A stretch of 45,783 nucleotides of DNA from Lachnospiraceae bacterium (GTDB lineage: Bacteria > Bacillota > Clostridia > Lachnospirales > Lachnospiraceae). The notes beneath the pieces were generated by a model. The model ran no database searches, was not told where the DNA came from, and worked only from the letters and a program-made list of their open reading frames with translations. The DNA is taken from assembly GCA_014804445.1 (NCBI GenBank), contig JAAUZU010000007.1:11392-57174 (forward strand). The letters are read 5' to 3'. This document shows, piece after piece, positions 1-8,857 of the stretch; the stretch's first letter is position 1, and the number at the start of each line of letters is the position of its first letter. The position numbers and the translations under genes are program-made.

Positions 1-545
1 TAATACCACGGAATCTCAAAATCACTGCATTCCAAAAGCAGCAGCGGTTCCTCCCCATCATCCTGCCCGAGCGCATAGATTTGCCGGATTTTATCCGTCA
101 CGTCTTCTGCTTTTATCCCTATACCCTGCTGCTCCTTCATCCATTCCGCCAGCAGGCTTTCATAATCCGGACACAGTAGGCGCAGCTCCTCCACATTGAT
201 AAGAAGCGTCTCGTCACGGTAGGCGTCAATGGCTTCCGCCAACTCCCCACGCCGGACATATTCCTGCAAATCCGCAAGCAGCTCTTCCGAAAACCCCGGC
301 CCGTCCTCATTCTTCTGATAAGTCGCCTCCACAGGCGTACATAGGATGGGCAGCGTCTCTGCGAGCCGCCCCGCCTCCTCTTCTGAAGGGTAAAATCTGT
401 CTTCCTGCTTTCTGACATCAGCAGACAAATTGCTTTTTTCCGCATTTGCATGAATGCCAAACATACACAATACTGCGATAACGGGCAGGACTGCTGCCAT
501 CCGCAAAATATGCTTTCTCCAAAATGTTCCTTTTGACACGTTCAC
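1..545 (-). CDS. DNDG paralog A, secreted protein, partial (C-terminus outside window)
   Basis: This is the N-terminal ~181 residues of a further member of the secreted paralog family; the rest lies beyond the window edge. I read a GTG start at 545 (a second in-frame GTG follows at 539), preceded by AAAGGTGG. A hydrophobic signal segment ends in a signal-peptidase-like HANA|E site at about residue 36. It is followed by the family's N-terminal landmarks: FYPSEEEA, LPILCTPV, FSEELLADLQEYVRRG, AYRDETLLINVEEL and LCPDYESLL. The gene lies 70 nt downstream of paralog B on the same strand, so it is probably the last visible gene of the C / antitoxin-like / zeta / B / A string. Its function is unknown. 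Membership in the family is clear from the shared motifs. Confidence 0.8.
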   Translation of the reverse strand, partial: MNVSKGTFWRKHILRMAAVLPVIAVLCMFGIHANAEKSNLSADVRKQEDRFYPSEEEAGRLAETLPILCTPVEATYQKNEDGPGFSEELLADLQEYVRRGELAEAIDAYRDETLLINVEELRLLCPDYESLLAEWMKEQQGIGIKAEDVTDKIRQIYALGQDDGEEPLLLLECSDFEIPWY

Positions 546-615
546 GCTGCCACCTTTCTTCTACTGCTTATTTACGAATGATTGCGAAATATCTTCTTCA
601 AATGACATGTGCACA

Positions 616-3225
616 CTACGCTTTCAGCCACGAATCATACTCGCCCATTTCCTGTATGTCCTGCAAAATCTCGCCGTCATGCCGAAACAGCCATGCGCCC
701 GCATCCTGTACTTTGCCGCCCTGTATCACGCGGGCGCGCATCAGGTAACCGTCAAGCAATGTAAGCTTTTCCACCGTGAACAGATAGGTCACACCGTCCA
801 TCTCCTCAAACCACATCTGGTCCAATTCACCGGTAATGCCATAGCCTCCGTCTTCGTCCGTATAACAGAACAGATTCCGCCCATCGATATCCTCGCCTCC
901 CATGGAAAGCTCGGTAAAGATTCCGTCGCGCCAGCCGTATATGGTATACTCCAGTCCGCAAGCGCGTTTCTTTCCGGTTACCAGATAGACGGAAGCGTAC
1001 TCCATTTCTCCGTCGTTATCCACGTCCACAGGCACATATTTGTTATAGGAAGAACTAAACGAGTCGCGATACCGATATTGCGAATAGCTAAAATCCCTGT
1101 TTTTGATATCCCGCCATACTTCCTGCGGTATTTCTCCCCATTCACCGCATCCATTGTAGGAAGCGCCTCCCCAGTATAAGTCTTCCGATGCTGCCGCATA
1201 GATTGCTTCGGCTTCCTTCTCCACATAGTCATTCAGCGTTTCGTTCTCTGAAAGGGAAAGTATTTCATATGTTTTCTCTTCATAGTAGAAGGAAAGGCAG
1301 TAATGCTCCCATCCGCCGTCATCTCCAAGCGGAATCAAATCCATACTCCACATTGCTCCATACAAATCTATATTGGTAGTCACACAATAGAGCTGCCCGC
1401 CATAGGACAAAACGCCGCAATAGGAACCATAGTCGCTGGAAAAATCCGTAATTGGCTCTTCCTCGAATTCCTCCCCGTTATACCAGTACCGATACAAGGT
1501 GCTGACGCCGTAATCCGAACTCATATAATCCCTCGCAAGACAGTTCATAGTCCCGTCGGACGCCTCCCAGTAGTATATCAGGTCACTATACCAGGGGATA
1601 CCATCATATTTCTCTTCAAATTCCTCTTCTATTTCCTCCAGTTCCTTCTCACTATACACCTCATAGGGCGCCGCATACGCCGAAAACAGCCTGCCAGAGA
1701 AGCACCATACCGCTCCCTCCCTGATGAATTCCAGAAATTCCTCTGAAAAGGGCGTTTCCGCCTGCAGAGGCTCTATGACCACATCCCTGCCCGCTTCCCG
1801 CATCCACGCGGTCAGTTTTTTCCTAAAGGCAGCCTGCTCCCTTGTTTCCTGTTCCAAGCCCACAACTAACGGTGCGGTCTTCCTTAGCTGAAAGCTGTTC
1901 CTGATTGCATGATTTGCATATTCATAGCCATCGATTTCTACCGTCTTTCCGTAGACAAGCTGGCAGGTTAAAAGCGGCGTTTTCCTGTTTCCCTCCACCA
2001 GATACGCTGCCAGCAGCGGATACGCCGCGCCATATGGCTCCACAATTTCAAAGGTCACCGTTTTCCCGGCAAATTCCACAAACCACATTCTCACGGCAGG
2101 CATGTCCCCGCCATATAAGCTTATGGTTTCATCCCGGTATCCATCGCCCTCTGCCGTGCGCAGTTCATTATGTTCTACCCCATCAGTCACCCGGTAAAAC
2201 AGCTCCATCACGCCATCATTGTCATAATCTGCCTGTGAAGTATAAAGCTGCCATGAATAATTGGCCCCTTCTACCGGCTCCGCCGGCATCTCATCGCCCC
2301 AAATCATATCCTTATCCTCCAGCCTGCCGGCAAACATATCTGTATTTTCCTCCACATACGTCTGCACCTCCCCTGTCAGGCTGTGTCTGCCATTGCGATA
2401 GAAAAAAACGGGCTCGGCTTTTACAGCCCTTTCCTTGATATACAGGATTTCCCGTTCAAAAAACAATCCCGTTTCTCCGACATTTTCTACCCAGTCATCC
2501 CCCACGGTAAAACGGTACAGACCAAGCGCCTCCACCTCCACCACGTCCGACTGCCCCCATTCCAGCAGACAGTATCCGTCTCCATCTGCAAATACCGTTG
2601 TCCCGTAATGTCTCCAATCCGCGTAGTTTCCTACCGTGAAGATGGAAAGGTCTACGGTTCCTGCAAGATATTCCTCTTCTGTTTTTTTGAGTATCACCCA
2701 CGGCAATGCCGCATTTTTGTACTCCACCAACAGCACATCGCCATCCAAATCCAGCCTGTAGACTGCAGCGATGCCGTCCGGAATCTTTTCCTTCGAAAGC
2801 CGGGTATCCCGTTTTTTTGCCAACTCTGCTATCAGGCTTTCATAGTCGGGACACAGCGAGAGCAGCGTATCCACATCAATTAACAGCGCGTCGTCGCGAT
2901 ATGCCTCAATTGCCGCCGCCATGCCGCCTTCCCTTACGCACTCCTGTAGACCGATAAGCAGTTCTTCCGAAAAGCCCTGCTCGTCCGCTTCCTTCTGGGA
3001 CCGCTCACTCAACGGCGTACAGGTAACCGGCAGCATCCCCGCCATCTCTACAGCCTCCGCTTCGGAAGGGTAGAGTCTGCTTTCCCGCTCTTTCCCGCTG
3101 ATATATCCGCCGCGCCTGCCTTCTCCCCACGCGCCAAACACACACAATGCCGCAGCGGCAGACAGGATTGCAGCCGCCCGCAGGGTATGCTTTTTCCATT
3201 TTATCAATAAGCTTGACCGCTTCAA
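616..3225 (-). CDS. DNDG paralog B, secreted protein of unknown function
   Basis: About 869 residues, unknown function. I place the start at TTG 3225: it follows AGAGGA by 7 nt, its TTGA overlaps the TGA stop of the zeta-type kinase gene upstream, and it gives an N-terminus that aligns with the paralogs. A longer ORF from 3288 is possible but less likely. Order of parts: basic residues and a hydrophobic export segment; a helical N-terminal region with LYPSEAEA, SEELLIGLQE, AYRDDALLIDV and LCPDYESLI; module 1 with ADYDNDGVMELF and MWFVEFAGKTVTFEI at about 340-390; a middle region; module 2 with DVDNDGEMEY and MWFEEMDGVTYLFT near the C-terminus. The two modules resemble each other, suggesting an internal duplication. 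The DxDNDG loops look like FG-GAP/EF-hand calcium loops. There is no LPXTG anchor. Confidence 0.85.
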   Translation of the reverse strand: MKRSSLLIKWKKHTLRAAAILSAAAALCVFGAWGEGRRGGYISGKERESRLYPSEAEAVEMAGMLPVTCTPLSERSQKEADEQGFSEELLIGLQECVREGGMAAAIEAYRDDALLIDVDTLLSLCPDYESLIAELAKKRDTRLSKEKIPDGIAAVYRLDLDGDVLLVEYKNAALPWVILKKTEEEYLAGTVDLSIFTVGNYADWRHYGTTVFADGDGYCLLEWGQSDVVEVEALGLYRFTVGDDWVENVGETGLFFEREILYIKERAVKAEPVFFYRNGRHSLTGEVQTYVEENTDMFAGRLEDKDMIWGDEMPAEPVEGANYSWQLYTSQADYDNDGVMELFYRVTDGVEHNELRTAEGDGYRDETISLYGGDMPAVRMWFVEFAGKTVTFEIVEPYGAAYPLLAAYLVEGNRKTPLLTCQLVYGKTVEIDGYEYANHAIRNSFQLRKTAPLVVGLEQETREQAAFRKKLTAWMREAGRDVVIEPLQAETPFSEEFLEFIREGAVWCFSGRLFSAYAAPYEVYSEKELEEIEEEFEEKYDGIPWYSDLIYYWEASDGTMNCLARDYMSSDYGVSTLYRYWYNGEEFEEEPITDFSSDYGSYCGVLSYGGQLYCVTTNIDLYGAMWSMDLIPLGDDGGWEHYCLSFYYEEKTYEILSLSENETLNDYVEKEAEAIYAAASEDLYWGGASYNGCGEWGEIPQEVWRDIKNRDFSYSQYRYRDSFSSSYNKYVPVDVDNDGEMEYASVYLVTGKKRACGLEYTIYGWRDGIFTELSMGGEDIDGRNLFCYTDEDGGYGITGELDQMWFEEMDGVTYLFTVEKLTLLDGYLMRARVIQGGKVQDAGAWLFRHDGEILQDIQEMGEYDSWLKA

Positions 3226-3815
3226 TTTAAATTCCTCTTCTCCATAGTACAAATATTCGTTAATGCCCGAATATCCTCTAAATACCAATCATCACATTCA
3301 TCAAAACAGCATTGTTCCTTCCGTTTCTTAAAAATTCGGAATGGTTTGTTGCCAGAGTTATCGTAAATATGGCACACATCACAGATTGATACTAAATCTT
3401 TTACCAACGCCAGCGCTCTATCGTATCTTGCAATTATTTTTTCTTCCGGAACGTCATGTCCACCCGATTCTACTCTTGACCTCACGCGCCATACATTAAT
3501 CATAGGATCCGCTGTTAGAATATAATAACAACGAATAAAATAACCTTTTTCTTTTGCTGTTTTCAGCAGTTTTAAATTTCGTTCTGTAGATAACACTGTT
3601 TCAAAGCAAAACTCATTCATCTGTTCAACATGTTTCTCCCGCTGCATTTCCGCCAGTTGTGCCGCCTCCAAATCGGAACATTTTAAATTTTTCTTAATCT
3701 CATCAGCATTAATATAGTCCATTGGGGGCTTTAATAATTCCGTAAAGGTACTTTTTCCAGAGCCATTCGGACCAGCAAAAACAACAATCTCAGGCTTCTT
3801 TTCCAATACGCTCAC
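3222..3815 (-). CDS. Zeta-toxin-like P-loop kinase
   Basis: A 197-residue P-loop protein of the zeta-toxin/UDP-N-acetylglucosamine kinase-like group. Walker A is GPNGSGKST at residues 15-23, followed by INADEIKKN, FCFETVLST and a lid-like segment RVESGGHDVPEEKI with RYDRAL. Known zeta toxins phosphorylate UDP-GlcNAc and poison wall synthesis; whether this member does so cannot be told from sequence. The start is GTG 3815, with AAGGGG just upstream inside the preceding gene. It overlaps the antitoxin-like gene by 26 nt and its TGA stop overlaps the TTG start of paralog B, so it is embedded in a string of secreted-protein genes. A housekeeping nucleotide kinase role is the main alternative. Confidence 0.8.
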   Translation of the reverse strand: MSVLEKKPEIVVFAGPNGSGKSTFTELLKPPMDYINADEIKKNLKCSDLEAAQLAEMQREKHVEQMNEFCFETVLSTERNLKLLKTAKEKGYFIRCYYILTADPMINVWRVRSRVESGGHDVPEEKIIARYDRALALVKDLVSICDVCHIYDNSGNKPFRIFKKRKEQCCFDECDDWYLEDIRALTNICTMEKRNLN

Positions 3816-4011
3816 TGTAACGCCCCTTTCTCATTCTTTTACCTACTTCTATTCTTGTACCGTCACTGTTTTCTTGATATATCGTTTGTGTTTTACGGTC
3901 ATATACAACTACCGGAACGTCTAACACTTTTTTCTTTTCCAGTTCAAGCTTCACTGCCGCATTCGCGCGTTTTACAACAGCTTCATCAGAAATATAATCT
4001 TCTCTCTTCAT
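3790..4011 (-). CDS. Small antitoxin-like protein upstream of the zeta-type kinase
   Basis: A 73-residue, charged, cytoplasmic protein with no signal or membrane segment. It contains a helical N-terminal part (VVKRANAAVKLELEKKK) and a short beta-like part (VPVVVYDRKTQTIYQENSDG). No family is recognised with confidence. Position suggests an antitoxin or chaperone for the kinase: it directly precedes it, overlaps it by 26 nt, and carries the kinase gene's ribosome-binding site. It starts 28 nt after the stop of paralog C, so it is probably co-transcribed with C. The antitoxin role is inferred from gene order only. Confidence 0.6.
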   Translation of the reverse strand: MKREDYISDEAVVKRANAAVKLELEKKKVLDVPVVVYDRKTQTIYQENSDGTRIEVGKRMRKGRYSERIGKEA

Positions 4012-4039
4012 ACCATGCTGCTCCTTTTCATAAAATTAT

Positions 4040-6688
4040 TTACTCATGTTTATCATACCATACCTTACATATATCACAAGTCTCACTTTCCACAATCGGT
4101 GCACTAAACAGCCACGCGCCTGCCTCCTCCACCGCGCCGTCCTTTATGACGCGGGCGCGCAGCAGGAAGCTATGCGTGGGAGAAAGCAGCTCCATTGTAA
4201 AGAAATACGTAATGCCGTCCAATTCCTCAAACCAGAGCTGCTGCGGATACCGCCGGACGATACAGTCTTCTCCCAAATCCCAATCATAGGAACATCCGTA
4301 ATATTCCGCAAAAGCGCCGTTTTCCTCCACCGTGTCCAGTAAAAGCTCTGCAAATTTTCCATCCCGATAGCCGTACATCACATACTCTGCCGTCTGGCGT
4401 GGGTAGTAAGTATCCTTATAGGCATATTTGTCATAGTCACAATACGCGGCAAGGTATTCCGCCTCCCCGTCGTTGTCCGCATCCCACATGCTGTATGTAC
4501 ATTGCGGCACTCCTCCCAGCCCTATATCGTTGTAATAGAAGTCTCTGTTTTTGATGTCCCGCCACGCCGCAGCCGGTATCCCGTCTCCTGTAAGCCCTGT
4601 ATAAAATTCCCCGCTCCTGCATGCGGAAATCATAGTATCATATTCCGCTTCCACATAGTCTGAAACCACGGCAGGGGTATCTCCACAGGCAAGAGAAATC
4701 AGCTCGTAAGCATCTGTTTGGGGCGTTAGGAAAACATCATATTCCTCCCATTCTCCTGCCTCTCCCAGCGCAATGACATAGATGCCCGAATCACCGGTAA
4801 CGCCGAGGGACGTATCCGCCACAATACAATAGGTTCTTCCTTCATAAGATATCATAAAAGTGCTGTCATGCCATGAAAAACGGACAAGTTCCTCTTCCCT
4901 GCGGGACTCCCCGTCGTCCCTGAACCAGCACAGCCTTGCAACGCCCGGCGTTCCTTCGTAAAATCCCATCTCGTAATAGTCCTCGCATATCAGGAAATTC
5001 TCGCTTCCGTCATGGGCTTCCCACCGATACGCCCACCAAAAATCACGATGGTAATAAAGCCAGCCCCAATCGTCACGCGCACAGAAAGCCTGCGAATCCT
5101 TCGAAGTGTCGATTTGATACGGCTCCAAATACTGCCAGAGATTTTGTATTGGCAGATTGGCGCAGTTCTCCCGAACCTCCGCTTTTATCTCCTCCTCTTC
5201 ATAGAAGTCGCTGCTCTGCATTTTCGGCAATAGAGAAAGCTTCGGACAATCCTTAAAATCGAATCCCCTTGACGGTTCATACGCCGTAATTTCCACCGTC
5301 TCCCCAAACACAAGCTGACAGGTAAGAAGCGGCGTCTTTTTTGCCCCCTCTATCAGATACGCCGACAAAAGGGGACAAGCCTCCCCATAGGGCATGGAAA
5401 CCGCAAAGGTAACAATCTTATCATCAAACTCCACAAACCACATCTGTACCGCCGGTGCTTCCGCCTCCCCGTACAGATTGATATACTGCGTCTTAAATCC
5501 GCCGTTTTCCTCTGTAAGCAGTATATTTTTCTCTTCCTCATCCCTGAAGAACAGTTCTGCGTTGCCGTCATTATTATAATCGGCACTCACAATATATTTC
5601 ATAAAATAATAGATATTATAATCGTAATGGTCGAAGCCTGCACCGCGGATATCCTTGTAATAAGCAATCAGCGCTTCTTCTATCTGCTTTTCTTCCTCTT
5701 TTGTAAGGGCAGTAATCTCCTCGTCTCCCCAGATAGTGTGTTCATTTCCGAAAGTGGGCGAAAAAGCAAACAGCTTACCGGCAAAAAGTACAGCGTTCTC
5801 TTCAATATACTGTTTTACCGCAGGCGTCAGGGCAGCCTTACCGTTCACATAGAAGAAGTGCGGAACTGCCATGGTCGCTTCCCTGACAATATATCTGCCG
5901 CCCTCAAACAGATAATAGGATTGTGAGGAAGACTCCCGTATTTTCTCCTGCCAGTCTCCGCATAACGTCAGATTTTCCAGCCAGAGCATTTCCTCCGGCA
6001 ATTTCTGCAGCAGATAATATGATTTTTCTTCTCCCTCTCCCCATGCAAAAACCGCAATTTCCGTTTTGTCCTTCGCTCTGCCATAAGTATCGTGCCCTAC
6101 ATTAGCTTCCCCGCAAAAATAGCCATCTTCTGTTTTTTGAAGCACAATCCACGGGTAATATCCTTGAAATCTGCCACGAAGCTGATTTTGCGATATCAAC
6201 AGTTCCGCTCCTTTTTCCCCATCCGACTCCAGCGCATAGATTTGGACAATTCCGCTTAAGATATCCTTCTCTCCACCCTCGTCATCCCAAGAAAGCCTGC
6301 CCTTTTCTATCTCAGCCGCAATCAATTCCTCATAATCCGGACACAGGCGGAGCAGCTCCTCCACATCAATCAAAAGCGACTCATCCCGGTATGCGGAAAG
6401 CGCTTCCGCATACGCCCCGCGCCGGACATACTCCTGCAAATCCGCCAGCAGTTCCTCCGAAAGCCCCTGCTGCCCTTCCTCTTTCTGATAACATTCGCCT
6501 ACAGGCGTGCAGACCAAAGGCAGCGCTCCGGCAATCTCCCTTGCTTCCGCCTCGGACGGGTATAATTTTTTCTCTTTTGCAGCGGCAGATATCTTTGCCC
6601 GGCTGTTTTCCCACATGCCAAAGGTACCAAGAATGGCTGCGGTAAAAAGGATTACCGCTGTCCGTAAAATACGTTTTTTATAATCCAT
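4040..6688 (-). CDS. DNDG paralog C, secreted protein of unknown function
   Basis: 882 residues, first gene of the C / antitoxin-like / zeta / B / A string. Start ATG 6688, GGAAAA upstream. An N-terminal basic stretch plus hydrophobic segment (RTAVILFTAAILGTFGMW) serves as export signal or membrane anchor. Then come LYPSEAEAREIAG, GLSEELLADLQEYVRRG, AYRDESLLIDVEELLRLCPDY, module 1 (SADYNNDGNAELFFRD; MWFVEFDDKIVTFAV; YLIEGAKKTPLLTC) and module 2 (DADNDGEAEYLAAY; GYRDGKFAEL; LWFEELDGITYFFT; LLRARVIKDG). In module 1 the loop reads DYNNDG instead of DYDNDG. The motifs suggest a calcium-loaded, extracellular beta-rich protein, but no characterised family is recognised. Confidence 0.85.
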   Translation of the reverse strand: MDYKKRILRTAVILFTAAILGTFGMWENSRAKISAAAKEKKLYPSEAEAREIAGALPLVCTPVGECYQKEEGQQGLSEELLADLQEYVRRGAYAEALSAYRDESLLIDVEELLRLCPDYEELIAAEIEKGRLSWDDEGGEKDILSGIVQIYALESDGEKGAELLISQNQLRGRFQGYYPWIVLQKTEDGYFCGEANVGHDTYGRAKDKTEIAVFAWGEGEEKSYYLLQKLPEEMLWLENLTLCGDWQEKIRESSSQSYYLFEGGRYIVREATMAVPHFFYVNGKAALTPAVKQYIEENAVLFAGKLFAFSPTFGNEHTIWGDEEITALTKEEEKQIEEALIAYYKDIRGAGFDHYDYNIYYFMKYIVSADYNNDGNAELFFRDEEEKNILLTEENGGFKTQYINLYGEAEAPAVQMWFVEFDDKIVTFAVSMPYGEACPLLSAYLIEGAKKTPLLTCQLVFGETVEITAYEPSRGFDFKDCPKLSLLPKMQSSDFYEEEEIKAEVRENCANLPIQNLWQYLEPYQIDTSKDSQAFCARDDWGWLYYHRDFWWAYRWEAHDGSENFLICEDYYEMGFYEGTPGVARLCWFRDDGESRREEELVRFSWHDSTFMISYEGRTYCIVADTSLGVTGDSGIYVIALGEAGEWEEYDVFLTPQTDAYELISLACGDTPAVVSDYVEAEYDTMISACRSGEFYTGLTGDGIPAAAWRDIKNRDFYYNDIGLGGVPQCTYSMWDADNDGEAEYLAAYCDYDKYAYKDTYYPRQTAEYVMYGYRDGKFAELLLDTVEENGAFAEYYGCSYDWDLGEDCIVRRYPQQLWFEELDGITYFFTMELLSPTHSFLLRARVIKDGAVEEAGAWLFSAPIVESETCDICKVWYDKHE

Positions 6689-6876
6689 CGTTCTTTTCCG
6701 TTTATAAAAACATTATTTCCTGCTTTTTCAAGCTTTTGGTTCCATATTCATTTTTTCTCCCTTTTCAAATTAGGGTTGCTGCTAAATTCTTTTCATAAGC
6801 ATTTTCCTTCTTAAATTCCGAATTATCGCACTGTTTAACATAAGGAAAACGATTGCTGTATTTCGGAACATTTTCA

Positions 6877-7803
6877 TTATATTAGAACAGGCAAATCAAA
6901 ATCCAGTCTGCCAAACTTCCTCAGTATGTCCAAATCCCGTATGATAAAATTACTTCCCCAATAATAGTTTCCAATTGTTTGTTCGGCCACACACCACCGC
7001 TTGCCGTCCGGATGCGGATTGCTTTGTTCATATGCATCAAGCTCCTTGTCAGAAGGGAGCTGAAACTCGTTCGTGCTAAGCAGAGAATCAATGATTGTGT
7101 CCAAATTCATATCTACAGTGTGTCTGCACTCCGAATAAAAACTGCTTTCCGGCGAACCGACAAAATACACCGGTAATGGCAGCCATGATGGATACGTTGC
7201 AGGGTCAAATGCATTAATATTCAGTGCTGCCGGATCATAATCGGGATAACCATGGAGAAGAACCTGCCCGCATTGTCTGTATCGTTCTTTCAAACACTCC
7301 GCCCTACTGTAGATGTTGCTTTCCTTGTCTGCGTGTTTGAGGATGAAGTCCACAAGGCGCTTAGTCACTCCGATATCGGCTTCAACTGCTTTCTTGGAAT
7401 CGTAATGAAACCATGGCATATGCGGGAAGTCATTATTGCTGGGAATTCCCTGCATCCCCACCCAGCCGTCATCCAATGAATATGCCCCGGAACTCAGATA
7501 TTTGATGATACCTGCAATGATTTTGCTTTTTATGTCGCTTTCATAATCATCTGTCGTATCCAGATAATCCAGCGCAATACATACTGTATAGGGAGACGAG
7601 TTAGGATTCCAGTTATTGCACTCAATGTTGTGTCCAAAACCTCCGTCTTCATTTTGATAGCCGGACAAAACCAACAAGAAATCGTCGCAGCTGCCATTTT
7701 CAAAAAGGAATTTCCATTTCGTATAGTCAATGGGTCTGGCATTACGGTAAACCAGCTTTCTTAATCTCATAAATTCATCAAGAGATATTTTTTTCAATGT
7801 CAT
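6877..7803 (-). CDS. Toroid-like protein with a QW-type motif, function unknown
   Basis: 308 residues, no signal peptide or clear membrane segment. QNEDGGFGHNIE (about residues 50-61) matches the QW-type motif QxxDGGFG seen in alpha/alpha-toroid proteins such as prenyltransferases and terpene cyclases. DDGWVGMQGIPSNNDFPHMPWF further on could be a second, degenerate turn. Only this motif supports the family, and no catalytic DxDD motif is visible, so enzymatic activity is uncertain. The ATG at 7803 is preceded closely by GAGGT. It lies 37 nt downstream of an ICMT-type methyltransferase gene on the same strand, so the two may be co-transcribed. Confidence 0.6.
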   Translation of the reverse strand: MTLKKISLDEFMRLRKLVYRNARPIDYTKWKFLFENGSCDDFLLVLSGYQNEDGGFGHNIECNNWNPNSSPYTVCIALDYLDTTDDYESDIKSKIIAGIIKYLSSGAYSLDDGWVGMQGIPSNNDFPHMPWFHYDSKKAVEADIGVTKRLVDFILKHADKESNIYSRAECLKERYRQCGQVLLHGYPDYDPAALNINAFDPATYPSWLPLPVYFVGSPESSFYSECRHTVDMNLDTIIDSLLSTNEFQLPSDKELDAYEQSNPHPDGKRWCVAEQTIGNYYWGSNFIIRDLDILRKFGRLDFDLPVLI

Positions 7804-7840
7804 TACCTCAGCTTTCTTTTTAAAGTCTTTTACATATGCC

Positions 7841-8347
7841 TCATTTCCTTTTCGGAAACCAGGGGATACATCTGTTTACATTTTTACAGTATTCAACATA
7901 CTCTTGACCATATAAATCCTTCAACCACTTTTCCTCTGTATTTTTCAACACTACCGTCATTTCCAACCAAAACAGCAAAGGAAGAATCAGCAACAGAGGA
8001 TTACATTCTATAAGGATCGCACCTGTGCTGCCAAGGAGAAATAACGTGTAACATGGATTTCTCACAAACTTGTATGCACCGTTGGTTTTCAGTTTATTAT
8101 CTTTTATGTCATTCTGAAGATTGCCACCTGCATCTGCACCTAAAAACAATGCTACACCCTCAATTATCAGAAGAATACCAATAATGAGGAGGATTGTATT
8201 TACTGTGTTATCTGAAATTTTCCCAAAAATATATTCCTTTTCCGATAAAAACACACCCACAGCGGTCAGTACTACCATTGGAAAACAAAGTATTGGTCCG
8301 ATACCATAGAGTGGCAAATGCTCTTTTTTATTGTCATCTGCGTTCAT
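7841..8347 (-). CDS. Isoprenylcysteine carboxyl methyltransferase (ICMT)-type membrane methyltransferase
   Basis: 168 residues with about four to five hydrophobic segments. The C-terminal half carries the ICMT/PEMT signature: TNGAYKFVRNPCYTLFLL followed, after a hydrophobic hairpin, by EEKWLKDLYGQEYVEYCKNVNRCIPWF. Proteins of this family use S-adenosylmethionine to methylate lipid-embedded substrates; bacterial substrates are mostly unknown. The start at 8347 has a strong AGGAGGAG site. It is the upstream partner of the QW-motif protein and diverges from the cupin gene. Family assignment is firm, substrate is not. Confidence 0.8.
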   Translation of the reverse strand: MNADDNKKEHLPLYGIGPILCFPMVVLTAVGVFLSEKEYIFGKISDNTVNTILLIIGILLIIEGVALFLGADAGGNLQNDIKDNKLKTNGAYKFVRNPCYTLFLLGSTGAILIECNPLLLILPLLFWLEMTVVLKNTEEKWLKDLYGQEYVEYCKNVNRCIPWFPKRK

Positions 8348-8416
8348 TCATTCTCCTCCTATAATCATATCGATAGGATCTTTAATTTCTTGCGACATTT
8401 CTTTTTTTCATAACCC

Positions 8417-8445
8417 TGTATTTTCGTAAAATATTATAGTATAAT
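8417..8445 (+). promoter_or_regulatory. Candidate promoter of the cupin gene
   Basis: A perfect -10 TATAAT at 8440-8445 lies 17 nt after TGTATT at 8417-8422, a weak -35. The ATG of the cupin gene follows at 8481 with AGGAAAGGA upstream. The divergent methyltransferase gene starts at 8347, so this short gap must serve both directions. Confidence 0.5.
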
Positions 8446-8480
8446 CAGAAGTATCACGTCAAACAGGAAAGGAATGTATT

Positions 8481-8804
8481 ATGTACAAAAATATTGAAAA
8501 ACAAACAAAATTACAGTTAAAAGACCAGGTTGCATACCAGACCGGTCAGGTGGTCAGCAAAACGCTTGTGCAGAATGATACCGTCAGCATGACCATATTT
8601 TCCTTTGACAAAGGGGAAGAGATATCCACCCATGCGGCAGGCGGGGACGCAATGGTAACCGTTCTGGAAGGAACGGGACGTTTTACCGTCGGCGGTGAAG
8701 TCTTCCTTCTAAGCGAAGGCGAAACGCTGATTATGCCAAAAGATATACCACACGCCGTATACGGTGAAGAAAAATTTAAAATGCAGCTTATCGTTTCGTT
8801 TTAA
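8481..8804 (+). CDS. Small single-domain cupin protein
   Basis: 107 residues, one conserved beta-barrel. Motif 1 is GEEISTHAAGGDAMVTVLEG and motif 2 is MPKDIPHAVYGEEKF. One histidine is present in each motif, but the usual second histidine and the glutamate of motif 1 are replaced (HAAGGD), so metal binding may be altered. Such small cupins often act as binding proteins or isomerases; no substrate can be named. It is the only plus-strand gene in the first 28 kb and converges on paralog D. Confidence 0.8.
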   Translation: MYKNIEKQTKLQLKDQVAYQTGQVVSKTLVQNDTVSMTIFSFDKGEEISTHAAGGDAMVTVLEGTGRFTVGGEVFLLSEGETLIMPKDIPHAVYGEEKFKMQLIVSF

Positions 8805-8815
8805 TGCAGCAAGGC

Positions 8816-8851
8816 AGAACAGGGGGGCTGTCATGGCATTCCCCCTGTTCT
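8816..8851. terminator. Hairpin between convergent genes, candidate bidirectional terminator
   Basis: AGAACAGGGGG at 8816-8826 pairs perfectly with CCCCCTGTTCT at 8841-8851 (11 bp, 14-nt loop). It sits between the cupin stop and the stop of paralog D. No good T-tract follows on either strand, so termination efficiency is uncertain. Confidence 0.5.
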
Positions 8852-8857
8852 TACCTT

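Noticed and set aside
454..1179. 241-residue plus-strand frame over paralogs A and B
   Set aside because: Shadow of the minus-strand paralogs, whose motifs are conserved with four other copies.
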